Assembly (NCBI GenBank): GCA_047971145.1
Contig: JBKDZL010000067.1
Location: 1-6,117 of the forward strand
Length of the DNA stretch: 6,117 nt
From: JBKDZL01 sp047971145
GTDB lineage: Bacteria > Bacillota_I > Bacilli_A > Erysipelotrichales > Erysipelotrichaceae
Direction: 5' to 3'
The notes under the pieces were generated by a model that was given only the letters and a program-made list of their open reading frames with translations, was not told the origin of the DNA and made no database searches. Position numbers and translations under genes: made by a program. Below are positions 1 through 5,077 of this stretch, one piece after another. Numbering within the stretch: the stretch's first letter is position 1; every line of letters starts with the position of its first letter.

Positions 1-2
1 GC

Positions 3-56
3 CGCCAGTATATAATTGGTGATGTCATATGGTATTATAAACCGTTATTGATATAA
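3..56 (+). other. possible 3' end of an upstream reading frame
   Basis: An open frame enters from the left edge, codes for 17 residues (RQYIIGDVIWYYKPLLI) and stops at a TAA at 54-56. It is too short to assign to a family. It may be the C-terminus of a gene lying mostly outside the window, or chance. The stretch from 57 to about 165 is AT-rich and shows no gene I can support. Confidence 0.15.
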
Positions 57-171
57 TTGAATTATAGTATTAATAACTAAGAATGGCGAATATTATTACA
101 AAAAATAACGAAGATATGATACTAAATTTAAAGATTCCAATGAAAATTGGGATTTTTTCACACTTTAATAT

Positions 172-190
172 TTTAGTAAACTTTAGTAAA
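172..190 (+). promoter_or_regulatory. tandem TTTAGTAAA direct repeat, candidate regulator site
   Basis: TTTAGTAAA occurs twice in the same orientation at 172-180 and 182-190, exactly 10 bp apart and so on one face of the helix. Nearly the same element lies upstream of the GH42 promoter at 1741-1760. No convincing promoter or intact gene follows: the IS-end-like repeat begins at 196. This may be the relic of a control region under the same regulator as the operon. Function is inferred from repetition and spacing only. Confidence 0.35.
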
Positions 191-195
191 TTTGT

Positions 196-220
196 GGTCG
201 TGTCCAGAATCGTGTGTAAG
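196..220 (+). repeat. IS-end-like repeat, copy 1
   Basis: This 25-bp stretch matches 266-290 at 19 of 25 positions in the same orientation. It shares the core TGTCCA followed by AA and then TGTGTAAG. It looks like a degenerate insertion-sequence end, but no transposase adjoins this copy and I cannot assign a family from the ends. Its last part also forms the left arm of the inverted repeat at 211-240. Confidence 0.4.
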
Positions 221-240
221 AAACTAAATTCTTACATGCG
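211..240. repeat. 12-bp inverted repeat (hairpin)
   Basis: The arms CGTGTGTAAGAA (211-222) and TTCTTACATGCG (229-240) pair at 10 of 12 positions around a 6-nt centre, and seven T residues follow at 242-248. On the + strand this has the shape of a rho-independent terminator with a weak stem. It could also be a subterminal inverted repeat of a decayed mobile element, since the left arm lies inside the IS-end-like repeat. Confidence 0.4.
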
Positions 241-265
241 ATTTTTTTATATTTTGCCTCTTATT

Positions 266-290
266 GGTACTGTCCAAAAGTATGTGTAAG
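266..290 (+). repeat. IS-end-like repeat, copy 2, at the repressor breakpoint
   Basis: This is the second copy of the repeat (core TGTCCAAAAG at 271-280, then TGTGTAAG at 283-290). Similarity to the copy at 1305 may run to about 311, since both carry TCTTATTG some 24-25 bases after the start of the core. LacI-family homology begins immediately downstream, so this copy marks the point where the repressor gene was broken. Confidence 0.45.
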
Positions 291-542
291 TTGTCTCTTA
301 TTGCGATAAACCAAATGGGAGTAAATATTTCAAATCAAGTGGAAATTATTAAGTTAAATGGTATTCCTGCAACTGAATTCAATAAATCATCTTTATCTAG
401 TATTCAAATTCCAAGTGAATATATCGGAGAATATGCAGTAAAAGTACTAATTGATTCAATAGAAAGTAGTAAAGTTATTCCAGTTAATCGTACAATTTCA
501 GATCAATTAATTCATCTTGCCAGTATTCTAGGTCTTCACTAA
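282..542 (+). pseudogene. C-terminal remnant of a LacI/GalR-family repressor
   Basis: The frame gives about 75 residues that align, from memory of the family, with the end of the effector-binding domain of GalR/EbgR/LacR-type repressors. The pattern is AIN-MGV (early), then VEIIKLNGIPATEF in place of the usual V-IIGFNDIP, then SLSSIQIPSEYIGEYAVKVL, and finally IPVNRTISDQLIH. Full-length members are about 330 residues. The N-terminal helix-turn-helix and most of the sugar-binding core are absent. Homology starts near 300, just after an IS-end-like repeat. A TTG (264) or ATG (282) could in principle start a short peptide, but there is no good ribosome binding site and the product could not bind DNA. 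Its position upstream of a beta-galactosidase operon suggests it once controlled that operon. I am confident of the family and less so of the exact junction. Confidence 0.75.
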
Positions 543-574
543 GTTTATGTTTAGTTGAAAATATATTATAAAAA

Positions 575-623
575 CAAATAAAATAGATAACAGCTACTAT
601 GAACAGTATATCTATTCTATTTT
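575..623. terminator. AT-rich hairpin, possible bidirectional terminator
   Basis: The arms at 575-589 and 609-623 are complementary at 13 of 15 positions. The 19-nt centre contains a smaller TACT/AGTA pairing. The hairpin sits between the repressor remnant, which ends at 542, and the minus-strand gene, which ends at 749, so it could terminate both convergent transcripts. Read on the minus strand it is followed by a T-rich run (TTTTTATA after the stem). On the + strand the T run is weaker. The stem has little G+C, so efficiency is doubtful. Confidence 0.4.
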
Positions 624-693
624 AACTTTATATGCATTGCTTACACAGGAATGTATAGGTAGAAATAGATTTTAAGTAAAACGTAAAAATATA

Positions 694-707
694 TTAAAGC
701 GCTATAA
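694..707. promoter_or_regulatory. near-palindrome around AGCGCT with an overlapping TATAAT
   Basis: TTAAAGCGCTATAA matches its own reverse complement at 12 of 14 positions and has the central CG found in many LacI-type operators. A perfect -10 box, TATAAT, overlaps it at 703-708 on the + strand. No good -35 lies at the proper distance (AACGTA at 680-685), and no + strand gene follows. The rest of the 543-748 gap holds only the hairpin at 575-623. Confidence 0.2.
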
Positions 708-748
708 TTTTACTAAATATTTCTGTGATGATATTTTGCGATACTATT

Positions 749-1189
749 TTATTTATTTTTGTTAACTAAATTAAGTTGTAACAGTAAGTCGGTTTCTCTT
801 CTGATTCGCTTTTTTTCAAGTGAAATAGAAAAGAGTATAGCAACAGATTCAAAAATAATGAAGTATGTAATATTTACTAATGAGATAGCAATTAGAAAAA
901 TAAATAAAGTGACGATAATGTAACCTGTATATTTAAGAATTATGTATTTGGTATTTAGGTATTTAGCCTGAAATAAAAAATATGTAGGTAAAATTATTAG
1001 TACTAACGAGCTAATGAAAGCTAATGAGAAAGTTAGTATGAAACTTGCAATGTTAAGTGTGTTAGCAATAATCAGTCCAAAGGCACTCAGTAGAAGCAGT
1101 AAGTTTAAATATACAATGTATTTGATACTTGTTGTTACCTTTTGATAAAGTTGAATATCTAAGTTTAAAAAGTTTGATTTTGTGAGCAT
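749..1189 (-). CDS. hypothetical four-helix membrane protein (146 aa)
   Basis: I do not recognise a family. The product is strongly hydrophobic, with about four predicted membrane helices (roughly residues 24-43, 48-74, 87-105 and 107-123), little polar sequence between them, and a basic C-terminal tail (EKKRIRR, 125-131) that the positive-inside rule would place in the cytoplasm. A likely topology is therefore both ends inside. There is no enzyme motif. The ATG at 1187-1189 is the only normal start codon before an upstream in-frame stop. It lacks a ribosome binding site at the usual distance: AAAGGA lies 32 nt upstream, with a hairpin between them. A good promoter precedes it (1265-1293), which supports a real gene. 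It stands alone on this strand between decayed repressor and transposase sequences, so it is probably unrelated to the sugar operon. Confidence 0.6.
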   Translation of the reverse strand: MLTKSNFLNLDIQLYQKVTTSIKYIVYLNLLLLLSAFGLIIANTLNIASFILTFSLAFISSLVLIILPTYFLFQAKYLNTKYIILKYTGYIIVTLFIFLIAISLVNITYFIIFESVAILFSISLEKKRIRRETDLLLQLNLVNKNK

Positions 1190-1228
1190 AAATGTATTAA
1201 GGATAATATATTCCTTAATGTTCCTTTC
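1190..1228 (-). promoter_or_regulatory. distant ribosome binding site and hairpin in the leader of the membrane-protein gene
   Basis: In the minus-strand transcript, AAAGGA (1227-1222) is followed by a perfect 8-bp stem, ATTAAGGA (1219-1212) with TCCTTAAT (1203-1196), around an 8-nt loop, and then by ACATTT and the ATG. Linear spacing from AAAGGA to the ATG is 32 nt. If the 24-nt hairpin folds, the effective spacing becomes 8 nt, which is close to ideal. A second AAGGA lies inside the stem and would be hidden when it folds. The pairing is visible in the sequence; the role in translation is inferred. Confidence 0.4.
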
Positions 1229-1264
1229 TAATTTTATGGATTGTTTTTAAGTCAACCTAAAATA

Positions 1265-1293
1265 ATTATAGCAAAATACTAAAAAATAGTAAA
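1265..1293 (-). promoter_or_regulatory. extended -10 promoter for the membrane-protein gene
   Basis: Read on the minus strand there is TTTACT (1293-1288, 4 of 6 to the -35 consensus), a 17-bp spacer, and a perfect TATAAT (1270-1265) preceded by TG-N (1273-1271), which is an extended -10 element. Transcription would start near 1258, leaving a leader of about 70 nt before the ATG at 1189. This is among the best sigma-A-type promoters in the window. Confidence 0.6.
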
Positions 1294-1304
1294 AAATAAA
1301 TCTA

Positions 1305-1330
1305 GTAATGTCCAAAAGTTAGCGTAAAAG
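1305..1330 (+). repeat. IS-end-like repeat, copy 3
   Basis: This copy shares the 10-bp core TGTCCAAAAG (1309-1318) with copy 2, then a diverged GCGTAAAAG, then TCTTATTG (1333-1340). It points in the same direction as the other two copies. A transposase-like remnant follows about 60 bp downstream, so this copy is the best candidate for a true left end of that element. No matching inverted copy is visible to its right. Confidence 0.45.
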
Positions 1331-1365
1331 ATTCTTATTGTGTAAAATAATAGAAGGTTTTTCTC

Positions 1366-1665
1366 ATGCCGAATCTGCTAGATAACAATGTGGAATTACT
1401 TAAAAACATTGATGTTTTCTAAGTGCAAATTAACTGATGGTTGGCGTAAAATCATTGATCACTGACTAGAAAAACTTCTTGGATTAAAAGTTGCATATCA
1501 AGCTAAAGAAAAGTATTATGCAATGTGTAAAAGTGAAACACTGAAAGAACTACACCAAATAGCAAATACTTTATTTAGAATGCCAAAAATTACAAGTTAA
1601 CCGAGTTTTAAAAAGCACTTAATACAATTGATAATTGGCAACGAGAAATGTTAACTATTTCCTAA
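1366..1665 (+). pseudogene. decayed transposase remnant, ISL3-like
   Basis: A start with a good ribosome binding site (AGAAGG at 1352-1357, ATG at 1366) opens a frame that stops after 18 residues at 1420. In another frame, 1382-1600 reads through one in-frame TGA at 1463 and gives LTDGWRKIIDH, stop, then LEKLLGLKVAYQAKEKYY and KSETLKEL. A third frame (1624-1665) gives TIDNWQREMLTIS. The order (an LTD/LS-x-E-like helix, then L-LK-AY--KE-(F/Y)Y, then a W--E(I/M)L motif) resembles the C-terminal part of ISL3-family transposases as I remember them. The catalytic core is absent, which fits a large internal deletion plus frameshifts. It is non-functional. Transposase origin is likely; the ISL3 family is less certain. 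Between 1666 and 1700 I see nothing. Confidence 0.5.
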
Positions 1666-1705
1666 TTGAGTTCTTTTTATTTCTTATGAACTTTATGTAT
1701 TCAAC

Positions 1706-1735
1706 TTACTAGTGTTCTATCAATTTACTAGTAAA
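1706..1735. promoter_or_regulatory. paired TTACTAGT boxes upstream of the operon promoter
   Basis: TTACTAGT occurs at 1706-1713 and 1725-1732, 19 bp apart. The second lies in a perfect 12-bp palindrome, TTTACTAGTAAA (1724-1735). They lie 30-60 bp upstream of the -35. The second shares the heptamer TAGTAAA (1729-1735) with the direct repeat at 1741, so all may belong to one binding array. The regulator is unknown. Confidence 0.35.
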
Positions 1736-1740
1736 AAAAC

Positions 1741-1760
1741 TTTAGTAAAACTTTGGTAAA
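1741..1760 (+). promoter_or_regulatory. phased direct repeat next to the -35, candidate activator site
   Basis: TTTAGTAAA (1741-1749) and TTTGGTAAA (1752-1760) are direct repeats 11 bp apart, ending 3 bp before the -35 at 1764. Direct repeats in helical phase next to the -35 are typical of sites for activators such as AraC-family proteins or response regulators, rather than LacI-type repressors, which prefer palindromes. An almost identical pair occurs at 172-190. Binding is inferred. Confidence 0.45.
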
Positions 1761-1763
1761 ATA

Positions 1764-1792
1764 TTGACAAAATTAATTTTGTGTGATAAACT
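1764..1792 (+). promoter_or_regulatory. promoter of the GH42-ABC importer operon
   Basis: A perfect -35 box, TTGACA (1764-1769), is followed after 17 bp by TAAACT (1787-1792, 4 of 6 to the -10 consensus). An alternative -10 is GATAAA (1785-1790) with an upstream TG and a 15-bp spacer. Transcription should start near 1798, about 25 nt before the start codon at 1824. This placement argues against the ATG at 1797 as the start. Confidence 0.65.
1767..1782. promoter_or_regulatory. 16-bp perfect palindrome inside the promoter, candidate operator
   Basis: ACAAAATTAATTTTGT is a perfect palindrome. It covers the last three bases of the -35 and most of the spacer, so a protein bound here would block RNA polymerase. 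It lacks the central CG of a classic LacI-family operator, and palindromes are easier to get by chance in AT-rich DNA. A dimeric repressor site is plausible but unproven. Confidence 0.4.
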
Positions 1793-1823
1793 ATAGATGA
1801 GTAAAAGTTTACAGGGGGTGAAA

Positions 1824-3767
1824 ATGTTTTTACACGGAGGTGATTATAGTCCGGAACAATGGATTGATAATCCACAATTAATTAAAGAAGATATAAAAAA
1901 AATTAAAGATGCAAATATAAACACTGTAACACTTGGAATGTTTGATTGGTCAATACTAGAACCATTAGAGGGTGAATTTAATACTAGCTGGTTAATTGAT
2001 GTTTTAGATATTCTAAAAGAAAATGATATACAAGTTATTATTGGAACGCCAACAGCAGCAAGGCCGCATTGGCTAGCTCAAAAGTATATTGAATCATCAA
2101 GGATTAATAAAAATGGTGTACGTGAACTGAGTGGAGCTAGACATAATCACTGTATGACAAGTCCACAGTTTAGAGAAAAAGCTAGTATAGTAATTGAGCT
2201 ACTAATTGATATTGTAAGCAAATATGATAACATTCACAGTTGGCATATTAATAACGAATTTGGTGGGGAATGTTACTGTGAACATTGTCAAAACAAGTTC
2301 AGGAATAGTATGAAAACAAAATACGGAACGGTTGAAGCATTGAATAAAGCATGGTGGAATACGTTCTGGTCACATAACTATACGACATTTGAAGAAATTC
2401 AAGCGCCAATGAATCATGGTGAATTATCAAATACACCACTTAAAGTTAACTGGAGTAGATTTGTAACTGAAAGTCATATAGATTATTACTTATTCGAAAA
2501 AAAATTAATCCAAAGGAAATCAAGCTTACCAATAACAACTAACTTCCATGGAGAACAAATTGATGGATGGATGGACTATTATGAGTTTACAAAACATGTT
2601 GATTATATAAGCTATGACATATACCCTGAATGGGATACAGATGACAATTACGATATTGCAATTTGTTCTTTTACTAACTTATTAATTCAATCAAGCTTAG
2701 ATAAGGATAAAGACTTCTATATTATGGAATCATCGCCTGGATCAACTAACTGGCAACGCTATACCATTTTAAAAAGTGGAAAATTACATGAAGCAAGTAC
2801 TTATTTGCAAATGTTAGCAGGATCAAAATCTTTTTTATACTTTCAGCTAAAGCAAAGTCGTGGATCTTCTGAGAAGTATCACGGTTCAGTTTTAGATATA
2901 AATTCAAATACGGATGCTAGAGTATACAATTACATAAGTAAATTTGGTAAACAAATTACTGAAATTAGCAAGTTTAGTGAAGCAAAACTTAAAAATGAAG
3001 TGGCAATCTATTATGACTGGAATAATTCACTAATGCTAAGTCATTCAGAGGGACCACGAAATCAAGGACTACATACAAAAGAAATAATTAATGAACTAGT
3101 TGAGTATTTTGTTAATGTGGGAATAAATGTTCAATTTGTGTACGATGAAGTTGGGTTAGAAAAATTCCATACAGTTATTTTCCCTTATTCATATAGTGTC
3201 AAAAATGGTGTGATTGAAAAGCTTAAAAAATGTGAAAATACATATGTGATTGCAATGCCACTTATGAACTACGTAAATGAAGATGATTTACTCCATATGG
3301 ATTCTTTACCTCATAATATCAATGCTGAGTTTGGAGTTAAAGTAAAAGAATTTAATGCAATAGTCGATGGAAAAACAGTAGAGTCTGAAAGTTACGAGTA
3401 TAAATATCTTACTGAAGTGGTTGAGTGCGAAACGGCAACTGAATTAGAAAAGTTTGACCATGAAATTTTAGAATCAGCGATTACTTGCAATGTTATTGAT
3501 AATACATCATTTTACTATATTGCTGGAATGTTAGAAAAGAAATCATTACATCAATTGTTTGATAAATTGTTTGGAAAGCAATATGACAAATCTAATAAAT
3601 TAATTCGAATGAGTTTCGAACTTGAAAACGAAAAATACAAATACATTATTAACTTTGGAGATGAGATTGTAGACCTAGCTTTAGAAAGTATTGTATGGAG
3701 TACATCAGAAGTCAAAGGTAGGTTATGCAAATATGATTTTAGTATAGTAAAAATAATTAAGGAGTGA
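1824..3767 (+). CDS. GH42 beta-galactosidase (647 aa)
   Basis: This is a cytoplasmic retaining beta-galactosidase of family GH42 (GanA/LacA/BgaB group), expected to release galactose from imported beta-galactosides. I chose the ATG at 1824 because AGGGGGTGA (1813-1821) precedes it and it gives the usual family N-terminus, MFLHGGDYSPEQW. The in-frame ATG at 1797 lies at the predicted transcription start and has no ribosome binding site. Residues in the 647-aa numbering: catalytic acid/base E145 in INNEFGG, nucleophile E302 in MESSPGSTNWQ, and the family's four-cysteine zinc site C110, C150, C152, C155. The (beta/alpha)8 barrel covers about 1-385, the trimerisation domain begins near VAIYYDW (about 393), and a small beta domain ends the chain. 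There is no signal peptide. Length is normal for the family and all key residues are present. The exact substrate (galactan oligomers, GOS or lactose) cannot be read from the sequence. Confidence 0.97.
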   Translation: MFLHGGDYSPEQWIDNPQLIKEDIKKIKDANINTVTLGMFDWSILEPLEGEFNTSWLIDVLDILKENDIQVIIGTPTAARPHWLAQKYIESSRINKNGVRELSGARHNHCMTSPQFREKASIVIELLIDIVSKYDNIHSWHINNEFGGECYCEHCQNKFRNSMKTKYGTVEALNKAWWNTFWSHNYTTFEEIQAPMNHGELSNTPLKVNWSRFVTESHIDYYLFEKKLIQRKSSLPITTNFHGEQIDGWMDYYEFTKHVDYISYDIYPEWDTDDNYDIAICSFTNLLIQSSLDKDKDFYIMESSPGSTNWQRYTILKSGKLHEASTYLQMLAGSKSFLYFQLKQSRGSSEKYHGSVLDINSNTDARVYNYISKFGKQITEISKFSEAKLKNEVAIYYDWNNSLMLSHSEGPRNQGLHTKEIINELVEYFVNVGINVQFVYDEVGLEKFHTVIFPYSYSVKNGVIEKLKKCENTYVIAMPLMNYVNEDDLLHMDSLPHNINAEFGVKVKEFNAIVDGKTVESESYEYKYLTEVVECETATELEKFDHEILESAITCNVIDNTSFYYIAGMLEKKSLHQLFDKLFGKQYDKSNKLIRMSFELENEKYKYIINFGDEIVDLALESIVWSTSEVKGRLCKYDFSIVKIIKE

Positions 3768-3768
3768 G

Positions 3769-5076
3769 ATGAATAAATTTATAGCGATGTTGACCTTTCT
3801 AATTCCAGGAATTGGTCAGTTGGTGAACAAAGAGTACAAAAAATCTGTAATTGGTTTAATGTATGCATTATTGGAATTTAGTTTATTAAAGGAAATAATA
3901 ATTCCGACTTTAAGTAGTACTTTTGTTTATCAAAATAGTGGGAGTAATGCAGGGAATTATACGATTGGTGCAGTAGAATATCAAGATGATTCGTTCCTAA
4001 TTTTAATTGGTGCTGCCTTTAGTTTATTATTGCTAGCAGTTATGGTAATGATTGCGGTCGGTTTTGTACGTGATTATGTAGTAGTTGCCAATGCTAAACA
4101 AGATGGGATCGAATTACCTTCACTACGAACAAGAGCAAAAGATTTGGCTCCTGACATAATACCTCATGCAGTAACGGTGCCTTATTATTTATTAATGTTT
4201 ATGTTTTTAATAATCCCAGCATTTGTATCAATAGCGATAGCATTTACCAATTTTGAAAATGATATAATTCCACCGGCATTCTTAATCAATTGGGTTGGTT
4301 TTCAAAATTTCAAAGATTTAATTTCAGATCCAATAGCATTGTCTGCTTTTACAGAAACCCTTCAGTGGACAATTGTATGGACAGTGGGAGCTGCAATGAC
4401 GAATATTGTTGTTGGTATTTTCTTGGCAGTAATTACAAATGGGAAGAGAATAAAAGGGAAAAGGTTCTTTAGAACAATATTTATTCTGCCATGGGCAATC
4501 CCAGGATTTTTGACTATTTTAGTATTCCAAATATTCTTTAGTAAAGTAGGAGCAATGAATACATTCGTAATTCCACTCTTCACTGGACAGGAATATAATG
4601 TTGCAAATGCAATTGGATTCTTGATGGATCCTCAATTAGCTAGGAAGACAATCTTGTTTGTTCAAGCATGGTTAGGGTTCCCTTACATCTATTTATTAGT
4701 AACAGGGATCTTGCAGGCAATTCCATCGGACCTATACGAAGCAGCAAATATTGATGGGGGTAATCCCTGGACAAATTTCTGGGATATAACTTTTCCGGCA
4801 ATATTTATGGCTGCTTCTCCGATATTTATAATGCAATTTGCAAGTCAGTTCAATAATGTTACAATATTCTATTTACTAGGATCTTCAGTGGTTAAACCAG
4901 TAGGTGCAACATACAGTCCAATTGAAACAATATCATCCTTAGGTTACCAATTAACCTTAGATGGAAAATTTGCGACAGCAGCCGTTTATACACTTATTAC
5001 AAGTATTGTTGTCTCCAGTTTACTGCTATTTTTCTGGATAAAAACAGGTGCATTTAAAAATGAGGAGGTGTACTAA
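3769..5076 (+). CDS. sugar ABC transporter permease, MalF/GanP type (435 aa)
   Basis: This is one of two membrane subunits of a carbohydrate importer of the maltose/oligosaccharide (CUT1) type. About eight membrane helices are visible, around residues 26-50, 77-100, 135-160, 197-223, 234-258, 292-316, 344-364 and 403-424. The cytoplasmic EAA loop that docks to the ATPase is at 324-343 (EAANIDGG, then the conserved ITFP). The C-terminal half is a standard permease domain. The N-terminal 130 residues add two helices and begin with PGIGQLVNKEYKKS, a G-Q-x-x-N-K-x-x-K-x-S segment seen in MalF-type permeases of Gram-positive bacteria. At 435 residues it is shorter than E. coli MalF (514), which carries a large periplasmic loop. 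The start lies 1 nt after the GH42 stop, and its AAGGAG (3759-3764) overlaps the last GH42 codons, so translation is coupled. Galactoside specificity is inferred from the GH42 neighbour. Confidence 0.95.
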   Translation: MNKFIAMLTFLIPGIGQLVNKEYKKSVIGLMYALLEFSLLKEIIIPTLSSTFVYQNSGSNAGNYTIGAVEYQDDSFLILIGAAFSLLLLAVMVMIAVGFVRDYVVVANAKQDGIELPSLRTRAKDLAPDIIPHAVTVPYYLLMFMFLIIPAFVSIAIAFTNFENDIIPPAFLINWVGFQNFKDLISDPIALSAFTETLQWTIVWTVGAAMTNIVVGIFLAVITNGKRIKGKRFFRTIFILPWAIPGFLTILVFQIFFSKVGAMNTFVIPLFTGQEYNVANAIGFLMDPQLARKTILFVQAWLGFPYIYLLVTGILQAIPSDLYEAANIDGGNPWTNFWDITFPAIFMAASPIFIMQFASQFNNVTIFYLLGSSVVKPVGATYSPIETISSLGYQLTLDGKFATAAVYTLITSIVVSSLLLFFWIKTGAFKNEEVY

Positions 5077-5077
5077 T

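Noticed and set aside
83..289. A 68-codon + strand open frame left of the repressor remnant
   Set aside because: No ribosome binding site, low-complexity AT-rich composition, no recognisable family, and it runs through the direct repeat at 172-190 and both IS-end-like repeats. Most likely a chance frame.
1463..1465. In-frame TGA in the transposase remnant where related proteins could have Trp, suggesting a Mollicutes code with TGA as Trp
   Set aside because: The GH42 gene ends at TGA and all intact genes encode Trp with TGG. The remnant also has frameshifts, so a TGG to TGA mutation in a dead gene is simpler.
1700..1823. Possible catabolite-repression (cre) site at the operon promoter
   Set aside because: No stretch fits the CcpA cre consensus with its central CG in this region.
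5048..5077. Earlier ATG giving ten more residues on the MalG-type permease
   Set aside because: It lies inside the MalF-type gene, has no ribosome binding site, and the ATG at 5078 is preceded by AGGAGG at ideal spacing.
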